The position numbers were made by a program, and so were the translations under genes. The notes beneath the pieces were generated by a model, which was given only the letters and a program-made list of their open reading frames with translations, was not told the origin of the DNA and did not search any database. From assembly GCA_001939145.1 (NCBI GenBank), contig LSRX01000283.1, positions 476,546 through 540,545 on the forward strand: a DNA stretch of 64,000 nucleotides. The letters run 5' to 3'. Positions 43,401-50,533 of this stretch are shown here, piece by piece. Numbering within the stretch: the stretch's first letter is position 1; each line of letters starts with the position of its first letter. This DNA is from Symbiodinium microadriaticum (lineage: Eukaryota > Sar > Dinophyceae > Suessiales > Symbiodiniaceae).

Positions 43401-44398
43401 ACCTTGGCTCTGACACTACGAAAGCCACGAACCCGTATAGAAGGACCTTAACAATTCCCAGTGCCTCGTGTTTCATGGTCACCAGGAGCCGTGGAAGCGC
43501 GGACGGCTGGGCCATGGACAGGGACCACACCTTCACCTGCTCCACTCAAAAGAGGAACCATTCCCTAACCAAGGGTTTTGTTGGATTTTTTTGTAGCTTC
43601 TACAGGATTTTCGAAGGGTTTTCTAGCATCCGCTTATTCTGAAGAGCGTGATCCCTCCACTTGAGGGGTTGATCTTGTTAAAGCGGTTTACGAAGCTTTT
43701 TGACTGTTTAAGGCGGTGGTTCCTAGGCCGATTGCCTAAGGCCCAAGCAACATCCCGTGGCGTGCAGGGGTATCCATAATAACATGGGTGTACGATAGAT
43801 TTGCTTAATGAATGAAGGGGTAGTGGGCTCTCTGCCTCCGTGTGTGCTTGTGATGAGTTTCGAGTGTTCTGGTTGCTAGGTGAACTGGATCAACAAACTT
43901 TTTCGGCGTTGTATTTACCGGAGAGTGAGATGGCACCTATTCTGCCATCAAGCTCTCCGGTTCGAGGTAGCAGACCAGAGGACTGGTGCAAGGTTCCTGG
44001 GTTCTGGGATGTAAAGCATCAACTCAATATTCTATAAATCTCTATATTTGCTTTGTGGGTGGCATCGAGGTGGGTCGGGAAAGACAACACAGATCGCTGA
44101 CTAAAGGCGGACAGGAGGGGTACCGCGATCTCGGTGATGGGCTCCACCCCCTCCGTCGGCATAAGCCTTTAAGAGCTCTCAACAATTCTCAACCCTTGCC
44201 TTAACCCTAAACAGACCTGAAACCCCGATAAACCCTAAACCGTAGTGGGGCTCATGATGAACTTCATGTTCGAGGCCTCCCTCACAAAGACAGCGGTGCC
44301 TTGCCATCTTGGCCGGCAGTGATCAGCTTCCATGCCTTTGTCGGGCGCATGGCTTTGGAGAGGGAGACCAACAATCCAACAATCCACCCTGGGAACAT
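24551..44398 (-). CDS. HIRA-like WD40 histone chaperone, N-terminal propeller (3' end not found)
   Basis: HIRA deposits histone H3.3-H4 independently of replication; the seven-bladed WD40 propeller is its N-terminal half. Exons, right to left: 44300-44398 ([16 protein letters not shown]), 43465-43536 (VKVWSLSM...LLVTMKHE), 42659-42721 ([19 protein letters not shown]), 42076-42123 ([11 protein letters not shown]), 41542-41611 ([11 protein letters not shown]), 40748-40860 ([20 protein letters not shown]), 39887-39965 ([16 protein letters not shown]), 38738-38849 ([10 protein letters not shown]), about 36572-36678 (SCFRRMD), 25656-25699 ([11 protein letters not shown]), 25496-25555 ([15 protein letters not shown]), 25078-25221 (VRFPEFC...LKFLQKK), 24551-24608 ([16 protein letters not shown]). 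The order follows HIRA as I recall it, including [11 protein letters not shown] for the family VKGLTWDPVG and [13 protein letters not shown] for GHRKAVTVVKFNP. Phases match at most junctions; donors include GC and GT. CAF-1 p60 is the nearest alternative. Confidence 0.7.
26322..26408 (+). repeat. telomere-like array alternating TTTAGGG and TTTTGGG
   Basis: A regular 14-bp alternation of TTTAGGG and TTTTGGG after three plain TTTAGGG units. It lies in the HIRA intron downstream of the retrotransposon. Confidence 0.85.
26420..27809. other. intron and probable retrotransposon 3' flank
   Basis: No supported exon. The part adjoining 27810 is probably 3' untranslated sequence of the retrotransposon, but no poly(A), short tandem tail or target-site duplication was found to mark its end. 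A 22-bp unit (TTGGCACAAGCTCTGCAGGG plus CC) is tandemly duplicated at about 26969-27011, and a copy of the dispersed CTCTCACAACTCGGACAAGCC motif is at about 26460. Confidence 0.45.
27810..29241 (-). CDS. ORF4: putative 2-oxoglutarate/Fe(II) dioxygenase-like protein (one frameshift)
   Basis: The N-terminal part runs from ATG at 29241 ([18 protein letters not shown]) in one frame to the run of five G on the plus strand at 28807-28811, where the coherent reading moves to the frame that continues to TAG at 27810-27812. The C-terminal part has [15 protein letters not shown] (H at 28275-28277, D at 28269-28271), then [21 protein letters not shown] (H at 28089-28091) and SRIILVAFT (R at 28050-28052). 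HxD, then H after about 60 residues, then R 13 residues later, is the iron- and 2-oxoglutarate-binding pattern of this superfamily, which includes AlkB, prolyl hydroxylases and the TET/JBP nucleobase oxygenases. Family placement is inferred. It follows ORF3 by about 500 bases on the same strand. Confidence 0.5.
29389..29622 (-). CDS. small ORF between ORF3 and ORF4
   Basis: A 77-residue frame with its own ATG ([14 protein letters not shown]...) and a C-terminal stretch [18 protein letters not shown]. Nothing identifies it. It may be chance open sequence in the 500-base gap, although its composition resembles the neighbouring ORFs. Confidence 0.2.
   Translation of the reverse strand: MPCALCMTLPFSSFRTGTEFPELTLVCSVPFLDAWGLAPWVPPLQIQESKVPRSAQSHKATYSVLHWRRFLSLHLIA
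29740..31014 (-). CDS. ORF3: hydrophobic N-terminus, low-complexity linker and coiled-coil protein
   Basis: 424 residues from ATG at 31012-31014. Residues 1-22 ([20 protein letters not shown]) form one hydrophobic helix followed by WWQGN, like a signal anchor. Residues about 30-145 are rich in T, S, P, D and K. Residues about 150-320 are heptad-like ([19 protein letters not shown] and following), consistent with a coiled coil. The C-terminus is proline-rich ([15 protein letters not shown]) and ends [16 protein letters not shown]. The stop codon of the preceding 50-codon ORF touches this ATG and lies in the same frame. No family recognised. A membrane or particle-assembly role is only a guess. 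Confidence 0.7.
   Translation of the reverse strand: MQVCTVLFTLLVVALVKQVTAWWQGNSTPKVSGRKHPHGSSPMPATAADPDTEGGPASTTPKKDPDDAGQQKTKEDNRVPDKTTVTADGSSPKTSASPSSGTTVPSGPQTTATSDDKKAGNAPAATTSDPKTKSGVDGPTGGGTTVTPHSMLQEIQAVHKLVKTLIDGGAPPDMKKVNGEMENLRKDVTTIMKFLSSSEKDLKDVTGRLAALETVLGSVNSRVCTLSTNLDIHAKSTESYLKEALKSISVVGGAAKTFHADTQVLIGAKHDNLEQGIKSCINKVTNCDYETHTALSKTLSDLSKQTYDMGQELLAALHFVQSEQGTTKDNLWQIANVLADTVEQVKIIRDYCERPVPVNVQNAGGSSAMPPPPSYEPSMPSIHGPRQQLHLQTAIPAARTGTTTMPQVNIDMGDGRTINIPVHR
31015..31167 (-). CDS. 50-codon ORF fused end to start with ORF3
   Basis: ATG at 31165-31167 opens a proline-rich 50-residue frame ([15 protein letters not shown]...[13 protein letters not shown]) that ends at TAG 31015-31017. 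The next codon is the ATG of ORF3 in the same frame, so reading through one TAG would fuse the two, and a terminating ribosome is already on the next start codon. It lies 151 bases after the ORF2 stop. Confidence 0.45.
   Translation of the reverse strand: MAHLEQVQVEQLAGQTRFRAPGPLPPPSPPQIPGAVYQHTYVWGLVDQQI
31319..34807 (-). CDS. ORF2: APE-type endonuclease and reverse transcriptase
   Basis: The protein nicks target DNA and copies the element RNA onto the nick. The endonuclease begins close to the ORF1 stop: [11 protein letters not shown] (about 34722-34754), then ALAFQEVGG with the catalytic glutamate, LLGLDVNQN and [10 protein letters not shown] with the terminal SDH. Numbering from codon 34688-34690, the reverse transcriptase has [19 protein letters not shown] (residues 454-472), motif [12 protein letters not shown] (aspartates 537 and 543), motif [10 protein letters not shown] (591-599) and motif [12 protein letters not shown] with both aspartates (639-640). 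A C-terminal [11 protein letters not shown] segment follows, as in many LINEs; no RNase H was seen. The frame is open for more than 1,150 codons. No in-frame ATG precedes the first endonuclease motifs; the first is at TETMSFSG, after TWN and FQE. Confidence 0.9.
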   Translation of the reverse strand, partial: LGRKQRNSNHDDNRLHEFTFVTWNLHGKHLASVRNLLDTLEDPPDALAFQEVGGFSDLPQGEWRTETMSFSGVVYRIFVFQTPSSHRCTALLFRQDLSLEVSQRHVFGTGFILQGKSQGRTFWVGCGHFPHQQRPDAEEVWLSSIARIDEILSFARAQDVVLLGLDVNQNLLHANPSFPALSRIHLLLRYRGLEFNSACGNTWEARGEFSCIDWVLFRWPVVEVTFHLRVDLRKALPSDHNPLFGVFTGRLGLTQRAPRPRHGCGRWSTAIRPLEQAATDPSFEFSQENFAEVCKKNSYRLPSLRYKDPPHVLDLIRQRKIASDAETRLRLASEVAVARTLAQKQHKLKLLESARQGDRAAIGHLRRSSLQSHSDGSLIERLGGEAAATEAFKTFYASKYCLPASQAPVSPAQKEALVHKHSIPVSVPISSEEIADALSKAKPSTASGLDSVCYGAIRTFHAQDATGKLARFFRRILSGEVPVPRDWVTGKICFIPKTPRPARVQDMRPISLTPCLGKIFCKILVTRLRTKFPPYGAGQHACRPGTQVIEPIACALSSMKIFKQHTGHQMLLCKLDISQAFDTLSHQAIWRYLCDTDASPEALALWSMCQDTQVCLQIGSQTWTQRLERGVLQGTSFSADLFSRILDYFCSGLLQRWKAHEHSVFRKFSLPHALLFADDILLFAATEAEMQSKLQALQLTLESIGLRLNLAKCSVLDQEDGTTPGIWGRKCCNPLQGVDHLVYLGVPLSYKATPLGQLGISLSKLSSSFFGLRRLFDHPDTPVCEKLQLFQTYITSKWTWCSPVIFPSKKALRSLESFKHTLLLSLLKLQSDPFQGFVVNTISRRRAVKVLCEVHKSARWGELWLQRLWTFWGHILRHKADLPLQSLLQLCSSWRVFTGRTGAADLIYLIPRKLQLFWTQTRCDSPFPDVESLAQDRGAWLQVLPAWLRKWGYGGTEIERLPPNYLHDRQLLLVGKTLAILRPARVFPETPYSRELQHVQRGRPLSTQWVLWCRLLEEGSCFALIPPKRMKQQTLHLQVLCPPQDLTARRLIFWEALHAFWKWLPELQDNRTAVFLSPQVFAAHIFAHQVPLSSLSQTQCVDRCEVEIDFLSCCHLHPKQTPPWIEQCLPSAFGPFPGTYRFLIRKADFSEAKYFEHLPVVL
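34808..36252 (-). CDS. ORF1: coiled-coil and RRM-like nucleic-acid-binding protein (one frameshift)
   Basis: LINE ORF1 proteins coat the element RNA. The ATG at 36250-36252 opens an acidic, alanine-rich N-terminus ([10 protein letters not shown]) with a basic cluster KKHRTDKKK like a nuclear localisation signal. At a run of six C (plus strand G 35694-35699) the sensible reading changes frame by one base. The second part has a coiled coil ([20 protein letters not shown] to [11 protein letters not shown]) and then a domain of alternating strands and helices ([33 protein letters not shown]) that resembles the RRM of other ORF1 proteins. It ends at TGA 34808-34810, in frame with ORF2. The break could be real decay or a homopolymer miscall. 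Confidence 0.75.
36275..36465. repeat. perfect 86-bp inverted repeat built from the LINE 5'UTR and spliced leader
   Basis: Bases 36275-36360 and 36380-36465 are exact reverse complements over 86 bp, separated by 19 bp. Each arm is the LINE 5'UTR followed outward-to-centre by spliced-leader sequence. The centre and right arm on the plus strand contain two tandem truncated leaders (GCCATTTTGGCTCAAG at 36365-36380 and CCATTTTGGCTCAAG at 36381-36395), while the minus strand has one complete leader (36366 to 36345). The structure is two LINE 5' ends head to head, only one of which continues into ORF1. Confidence 0.95.
36345..36366 (-). other. complete DinoSL spliced-leader relict at the LINE 5' end
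   Basis: On the minus strand the 22 bases start GCCGTAGCCATTTT and end GGCTCAAG, which matches the dinoflagellate spliced leader including the variable first base (D, here G). In the living cell this exon is joined by trans-splicing to the 5' end of mRNAs. In genomic DNA it marks a copy made by reverse transcription of a mature mRNA. Here it is followed by a 92-base leader and the ORF1 ATG. Confidence 0.95.
36468..36505 (+). repeat. telomere-like TTTAGGG units next to the LINE 5' end
   Basis: GGTTTAGGGTTTAAGG and GTTTAGGGTTTAGGG follow the outer end of the inverted repeat by 3-4 bases. Such units are common in the window, so this need not mean target preference. Confidence 0.75.
36790..38700. 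other. HIRA-like intron with a long TATG/TA/CATATA microsatellite
   Basis: Between HIRA-like exons at 36.68 and 38.74 kb. About 37138-37560 is a compound microsatellite of (CATA)n, (ATACAT)n and (TG)n containing one N at 37451. The remainder is unique AT-rich sequence with scattered CCCTAAA units and no exon I can support. Confidence 0.7.
39242..39335. mobile_element. MITE-like palindromic element A, copy 2
   Basis: Ends TACCCATAGGCCCCTAAGTA and TACTTAGGGGCCCATGGGTA are inverted repeats with one mismatch; length 94 bp as in copy 1. The centre (TTAGAATCCTATAAGGTAAT) is the reverse complement of that in copy 1, so the two copies lie in opposite orientation. It sits in a HIRA-like intron. Confidence 0.8.
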
Positions 44399-44699
44399 AG
44401 AGCCTTGCAAGAATTAGACACCGGAAATTCCCGACATGTCCTCAGACACGCCGAGTTCAAATCTGCAAACAAGAGCCTACTTCACTAGTCATACCAAAAG
44501 CAGAAAAAGCGCTCGGACAAACAAACAAACAACTCTCTAGAAGCACAGTCCAATCATCCAGAGAGAACTGTACGATTCGGCCCTCTGCTGGGCCTTTTGA
44601 CCCCGAGTGTCCAAGGCTGCAGAGCTTGGCGCGAAGTCTACCTCGAGGTCTGAGATTCCGGGCTTGCTTGTCTTTATCGGCCTTTAACCTCAAACCCTA

Positions 44700-46540
44700 A
44701 ACCCCTAAACCCTAAACCTTCCGTCTGTGCGGGGTTTCGGGCCTGGATTGAGACTCACAGGGTTCGGGGCTTGGGAATTCCGGTTTGAGGTTCTGATTAC
44801 GAGCCGGCTGCGTCGCGGCTTTGGAGGGCTAAGGTGACAGGTCTAGGATTCTGGCCTCATTCAATACTTGAGTGTTGGCTTGAAGACTTGGGGGCCAGGT
44901 TTTGTCATGATGGACTCGGGTGAAGGGTTCGCGGAAACCCTCAGCCACGTAAGTAGCCGCAAGAGATCCCAAACCCGACACCATAAGTGAGACCCTGGCC
45001 AAAACCCCCGTCCAAGCTAACAGCTCTATAAACCCGAAACTCTATAGGCCCAGCAGCCGAGAGAATCGCATGAGCTCCATGTCTGACGTCCCTGAGCTTC
45101 TCCAGAGACACCTTGCCCAGGGGGAGGAGGAGAACCCAAGCAACGGGGGCATTGAGGGTTAAAGGGGGTTTAGGGACTAGTTGGGGGTTAGGTTCTTCAT
45201 ACTCGAAACAAGACGGAACTAACTTGATAACCCTGACATCATTCAACTGAGATCCACACAATACATGTGTGGCGCCCAGCCCAACCCTGCATTCCAAATT
45301 GAACACCCCGCAGGCGGAAAATTAAAAGCAGATCTACGGACAAAGCAGTGCATTACTTTGCATAGTTCATGCATAGGGCTGGGGCATATCTTGAAGTGCA
45401 GCTTATACCGGGATTATAGCCGAACAAGGGTATACTGAATAGTTCAGCTTCGATTCAAGCCTACACTTGTTGAGTTCCCTGGTCCCCCAAGAAAGCCTAT
45501 CTACCCAAGCTACTAAGCAGACCACGGAATTCCTCAGCATGGAGATTGCCTCCAAACCTGCGGCCCTATAATTAAAGCCAATCAAACCCTGTAGACATAA
45601 TGCAGGACCGGAGAGCTTCTGAAAACCTTGCACCCTAACATAAACAGTAAAGCTTAGGCTCAGAAGGATCCCTCAAAAAAGTGGCCGTCATAGAAATCCC
45701 GCGGCCTTCGCTCCGCGTCGGCTGCTCGATGACGGCTGGGGAGGAGCGGGGTCCTCCAGAAATAGGGTTTAGGGTTTAAAAGTGCGACGGGTGCGGAAGG
45801 TGCGGGAGCGTTACCAGACACCATTCGCGCCCGCAATGGAAATATTCAGGGTTCAGGGTTGAGGGCCTCAGGGTGTTTGCGGCTTTAATTTCATGTGCAT
45901 GAATGAAGGGTTTGAGGCTTGAGAAAATGCTGTGGCTAGCACCATTTGGGCTTTATTGGGGCGTGGTTACTGCAGCGCTTTTTTTGCAGCTGGGGACTTG
46001 CTGGGCTTCTTGGGCGGAGTGTGACTACAGTAGTGTCATCGTCTCATTCGTCAACTTGGAGTCTTGGCTTGCCTTATGTAAGCTGCGGTTGCTATCCGGG
46101 CTTTTCTAAGCGTATGTCAGGCTCCTTGAGCACAGTGGGTTAGAGTTTAGAGTTTAGGGCTAAGGGTGAGTGTGTGTGTGTGTGTGTGTGCGTGTGGTGT
46201 CGGCTGGGGGTTCCCAGCAATGCAACCTTTCTTCACTGCGCAGATCAATGGTTGATCAACCCCCTTTTTTCTGAAGGGCCTCCACTGAATACGGGCAAGA
46301 TCTTGTAGACAAAAGTTCGTTTCTCAGGTTTCGGCATTAGGACATACTGACCTGAAACCAGGCCGCAGCAAAGCTACAGAACAAAACAGAGTCTTCTATC
46401 TGCCAACTCGACATTGGATGAGTAAACGTTCCGATATCAGAAGACAGACAACTCCAATGCAACATTGTTTACCGCGTCCCAATAAGCAAAACCTCGAACC
46501 TCGGTCGTCGCTAGCTGTTTTTGAAGAGGCATCTTCGGCC
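44700..46540. other. spacer between the HIRA-like and membrane-protein genes
   Basis: No convincing gene. It holds CCCTAAA tracts near 44692-44720, a GC-rich island at about 45690-45745 open in two minus-strand frames (one reads DAERRPRDFYDGHFFE) that is too short to decide on, and a (GT)n run at about 46170-46196. Confidence 0.5.
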
Positions 46541-46545
46541 GCGTC

Positions 46546-47290
46546 TGAAGACGGCAACGAATCCTGTGAATGGCTTAATCTTTGTGTCAAGCCCGGCATG
46601 CATATCACCGAGACATGCGTGGCTTAATCTTGGTTCTAAGCCTCAAAACGCACATCTGGGAAATATGTGGCTGCAACAAACCTGCGAATCAGTCTTCAGA
46701 GACTACCTATAGTCTTCATTGTAGTTCCTTTTTGGGGGTTACCTTTTAGGATCCTTAATATCGAAGTGGTTAAACTTAAAAGCAACTACAATGGAGACTA
46801 TATTTAATGAGCAAAAAGCAGGATCAAGCACGAGTTGCATCACCCTGCTTCAAGACTTGACAAAATCATGCAAGCCGATGGCGGCGAGCCCCCGTCTTCG
46901 AAGCAATGCTACGAGAACGACACTACAGGGCAGTACCGGCTCAGCATATGAGCTTCTGGATTCCGCTTGATGAGCTCTTGCTTTGCCTTGCGAGATCTTG
47001 TGACAGCATGTGCAGCTTGTTCAAGAGGCGGCAACGAATCCGGTGAATGGCTGAATCTTTGTGTCAAGCCAGGCCCTGGCCTGCACATCACCCTGCAACA
47101 AAGCTGCGAATCAGTCTTCAGGGACTGATCAGCAAACAGCAGGATCACACCACGAGTTGATTGACCCTGCTTCAAAACTTGAAGAAAACAAGCCGATGGC
47201 ACGAGCCCCCGTCTTCGAAACACTTCTGAATCATACGAGAACGACACACCACAAGGCAATACCGGCCCTAGCCTATGAGCTCTTGATTTC
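46546..47290. repeat. diverged direct duplication of about 0.3 kb
   Basis: A segment with GGCAACGAATCCTGTGAATG, TCTTTGTGTCAAGCC, GCAGGATCAAGCACGAGTTG, CAAGCCGATGGC and CCCCGTCTTCGAA, in that order, occurs at about 46550-46960 and again at about 47028-47290. The second copy includes the terminal exon of the membrane-protein gene (47273-47371), so the first appears to be a decayed partial copy of that gene's 3' region. The first copy is longer mainly because it contains a MITE (46708-46802) and a 55-bp insertion. Confidence 0.65.
46708..46802. mobile_element. MITE-like element A, diverged copy 3
   Basis: TATAGTCTTCATTGTAGTTC at the left pairs with GCAACTACAATGGAGACTATA at the right with few mismatches. 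The interior GGGGGTTACCTTTTAGGATCC resembles that of copies 1 and 2. The matching position in the second duplicate, near 47125, reads GGACTGATCAGC without the element, so the insertion came after the duplication. Confidence 0.7.
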
Positions 47291-47371
47291 CATGTGCCTT
47301 TTGAGATCTTGCTGCATTTTCTTCGAAGTCTCCAGGCGCTGGGCCGCTTGACAGGCGTAGGCATAGTTGCA
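47273..47371 (-). CDS. probable last exon of the membrane-protein gene
   Basis: After a GAGCAG acceptor the minus strand reads CNYAYACQAAQRLETSKKMQ and QDLKRHMEIKSS and stops at TAG 47273-47275: exactly 33 codons. Helical and charged, it would make a cytoplasmic tail. A GT donor after VDQNHCE in the preceding ORF (GAG|GTTCGA) would join it in phase and replace the residues VRNSGSRISGHSLEP. Confidence 0.45.
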   Translation of the reverse strand, partial: CNYAYACQAAQRLETSKKMQQDLKRHMEIKSS

Positions 47372-47529
47372 CTGCTCGAATCAGGTCACAGGTGAAGCAA
47401 ACAGTTTGGAGGGATGTGAATCCGCGAGATGCCCGAATCGCTAAACTGCGAAGCTATGCGCAATGTACTCTAAAGAGTGTCCCACCCACAAATACTGTCC
47501 ACTTTCTGGGATGCCTACTACCGCAGCAA

Positions 47530-49200
47530 TTATGGCTCCAGACTATGCCCGCTGATTCGGGACCCAGAGTTTCGAACCTCACAGTGATTCTGATCAACAC
47601 AGCAAAGCAAACTTTCTTCTTCGATTGTTGCAACATCTTGGACTGTCCGCATGCAGGCTGCCAGAAGCTGTTGTACGCAAGCTCGTACGCAGGCCACCAG
47701 CCTGCGAAGGCACAGCCAAGCAAGATAAACTGCAAGAAGGACGACGACCCCCGTCAAAGCAACGCCAAGATAATCAGCCCATGGCTGAGGAACTTGCATA
47801 TGTAGGAACAGCTCGGTGCAGTATAAAGACAAAAGGTCTAAATACAAATACAGCAACATCAGCCATAGTATAACCCATCCGAACCTCTCTTTGTCTGTCG
47901 AAGGTATTCGGTATGCTTTCAACACTTCCCTGCGAACAAAGGTCTCGTTCAAGAAGCGACTGCCCTCAGAAGGGGCATTGGCCGAGGCAACGGCAGCGAT
48001 AAGCACTGCCAAGAGAGACGGTAAGAACTTCCACAGCCAGGAAGTCTGACTTCTAAGCTTCTGTACTGCATAGTAGTCATCGAAGAACTCCTGGACATCG
48101 CGGTGCAGCAGGCTCCAGGCTTCGAAGCCATTGGGCACTGTAACCATAAGCGAAGTGTAGACGTTTATGCACAAAATGGCGAAGGCATCGTTCTCATATC
48201 TTCCCACAAACAAAGCGTAGAGCTGTATCAGTGTGCCACCCATACCCTCAATAACTTCCGAAGCAAAGTGTTGATACATTTCCTTGGTTGCAAATCCGCG
48301 GGCGAGGCTCCTTGCCAAGGCTCCAGCGCCTCCGACCTGGAATACATCGCCCGCATGTAAGCGAGAACACAAAACAAAAAAGCACATCCCCATGGCGTAG
48401 ACGGGCTGTCCAAACCTCAGGAACATAATGATGGAAAGAAGATCTTGTGCAGTCTCCATCAGCAGAAAGATTGCGGACCGGCTCAGTTGAAACTGGGACC
48501 TGGCGCGATCATTCGTGAAAGGCGGCTCATGCCATGGTTTCACGGCCTGATCATTAGGACGCATCTCATTTGGACTTGGGCCGGAGGCAACGAATTCCCT
48601 CGGGCATGCAACCAGTTTGCAGAAGAATGTGATGATTGCGATGCTTCCATACGTCGACGCCACCAGCCATGACAAAAACTGCGATGGAAACCAAGTCAGG
48701 GCCCATGCAGATGTCTCGGCTTTGAAGCACATACCGTAGTCCAAGCTGAAAACAAAATCCCAGCTCCTTTGCACCAGCAACCAATGCAAAGGACTGAGAG
48801 CATGCAGCAGTCCACTTGACGGACCAAGCTCACGACGACACCATGCCCGACAACCAGTAGCTGAGGCATTGAGGAAAATATCTGTGGCACGTGCAACGAT
48901 GCACGGGTATGGGGGGAATGCCAAAGATTTGTTGAGATACCACGCCGAGTCATAGGTGCGATTTGTCATCAGAAGCGATGAATTCGATGTTAAATTGAAA
49001 TTAAATTTGAAACCCGGTATGCTCACCGATTCCCAGCTGCTGCTGTAAGAGAACGGGTGGAGCAGTGGCGGTTCACCGGCAAGTCGATCAAATTGGTTCG
49101 CAATCTGACTCACGTACTCCACAGGAATGCAGAACAGAGTGGTGAAAGTTAGCAAAGGCAGCATAACTAGGCACAACACCGCGCAAGGGTTGTACTTCAT
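47530..49200 (-). CDS. multi-pass membrane protein of unknown function
   Basis: 556 residues from the first in-frame ATG (49198-49200); the frame is open further upstream from a GTG at 49360-49362, which is a less likely start. A first helix (YNPCAVLCLVMLPLLTFTTL) is followed by a long extracytoplasmic loop with five N-glycosylation sequons (NLT, NSS, NRT, NKS, NAS) and several cysteines, then helices around FLSWLVASTYGSIAIITFF, IFLLMETAQDLLSIIMFLRF, PVYAMGMCFFVLCS, FAILCINVYTSLMV, FLPSLLAVLIAAVASA, FGWVILWLMLLYLYLDLLSL and LGVALTGVVVLLAVYLAWLC. About eight helices in all. The C-terminal tail is cysteine-rich. Unlike its neighbours it has no introns in this stretch. It resembles no transporter or channel family I can name. 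Confidence 0.7.
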   Translation of the reverse strand: MKYNPCAVLCLVMLPLLTFTTLFCIPVEYVSQIANQFDRLAGEPPLLHPFSYSSSWESVSIPGFKFNFNLTSNSSLLMTNRTYDSAWYLNKSLAFPPYPCIVARATDIFLNASATGCRAWCRRELGPSSGLLHALSPLHWLLVQRSWDFVFSLDYGMCFKAETSAWALTWFPSQFLSWLVASTYGSIAIITFFCKLVACPREFVASGPSPNEMRPNDQAVKPWHEPPFTNDRARSQFQLSRSAIFLLMETAQDLLSIIMFLRFGQPVYAMGMCFFVLCSRLHAGDVFQVGGAGALARSLARGFATKEMYQHFASEVIEGMGGTLIQLYALFVGRYENDAFAILCINVYTSLMVTVPNGFEAWSLLHRDVQEFFDDYYAVQKLRSQTSWLWKFLPSLLAVLIAAVASANAPSEGSRFLNETFVRREVLKAYRIPSTDKERFGWVILWLMLLYLYLDLLSLYCTELFLHMQVPQPWADYLGVALTGVVVLLAVYLAWLCLRRLVACVRACVQQLLAACMRTVQDVATIEEESLLCCVDQNHCEVRNSGSRISGHSLEP

Positions 49201-49439
49201 CTTCCTGAGCACTGCTACGCGATGCTTCAAATCTTGACGGCCTTGGAAGCAAAACTTAGTATGTCGTCGAGGACCCTGAGTTTCGGCTGCTGCGCAAGTT
49301 AAGGGGGCACGACTGCGAGAGATTGCATGCTTGAGCCGTCTAACGATGTCTCTCACTTCCACATCCGAGATGGCACTTGCAACGTATGCGCAAAACGGCT
49401 GGGGACAGGATCGTACTGTGGCCTTGCAAGGCTAAGGAC

Positions 49440-50520
49440 TGAAAAAGGTTGCCTTGAGCTTCCATTCAAGGCGTCTGGGCTCCATGCCCTCAGCCCCTTC
49501 AGGATGACCCTTCCGTGAGGAGGTGTGGGCGCTTGTAGGTTGTTAAAGATCCCCGCAACCCTTCTCTTAGACCTGCAACTCTATGAACCCTAAAAAAATC
49601 TCAACGAAAGCCCTACAGTCCTAAACCCTAGTCTTCACCTCGTCATCTTCGACCTCGCAAAGCTCTCCATAGGCATCCTCCAGGGCATTCTCATTTGAGA
49701 GCTCTTAGGGGCAAAGTTACTATAAAGCCTCTTTGAGAGTTATTCAGGGTTACTATAAGGGTGTTTCCTATGTAGTTCCGATGAAGGCTGCTGTAAGGGA
49801 TACTAAATTAAAGGCAAGGGTTCCTTTACTTACGTGAGGTTACTTTTCCGACTTTGACTTCTGTTTCCCTCCTGAAACCGGTAACCATATAATAGCCTTC
49901 ATGGCGAGCCGCAAAGAACTCGACAATTGTCGAGTTTGAGGTCTTGGTGCACTGGTCGGGTTCTATTGGGGGGTTACCTACAAGCTTTGTAAGGGCTTAG
50001 GGCCTATGTTTCGAGGAATAGGACCACCGATGGGGTCCGTTCGGTTACCCACTGCCTGCTGTGCTCTTGAAGACGACACTCAAAGTGGGGCAGGCGATGC
50101 ATGCGGCCCTCGGCTTCAGATCAAAATCCACGATGTTCTGTCTTGGGATTAGTTTACTGCTACGTGGTGGAAAGCTTCAAAGCAACACAAAGAGTCAAGA
50201 AAGCCGAAGCCTCGAAGCTTTCACTTCTTCTGAACCCAAACTGAGGAGATGAGAGCCCTAGTCAAAAAGGGTTACCCTCTTGAATCATGGTAGGCTTATA
50301 TAAGACCCCCAAAAAAGTAGTTGAAGGTTACCTATTCAGCCCCGAAGCAAACATGAAACCGCAACGTGCGGAGGAAAAATGTACTTACGTTTTCCGGGTT
50401 ACCTTGCACTTTAAGCCATAAACTTGTTTAACCAAACAACAATTGGAGAGAGCAGCTGTATGCAAGCTTTCTGAAATTCCCATTGTCCAAGCCGACACCC
50501 AGGGATCGATCTCTAAGGCC
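49440..50520. other. spacer with no supported gene
   Basis: AT-richer sequence with repeated GGGTTACCT/GGTTACTATAAGG-like short motifs (about 49715-49830, 49965, 50270-50400) that resemble the interior of element A. I see no exon on either strand. Confidence 0.5.
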
Positions 50521-50533
50521 TAAACCCGTAAGG

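Noticed and set aside
44240..44325. Minus-strand reading [20 protein letters not shown] as an exon
   Set aside because: The other frame of the same segment ([15 protein letters not shown] donor at 44299) joins in phase to VKVWSLSM at 43536 and fits HIRA blade 1.
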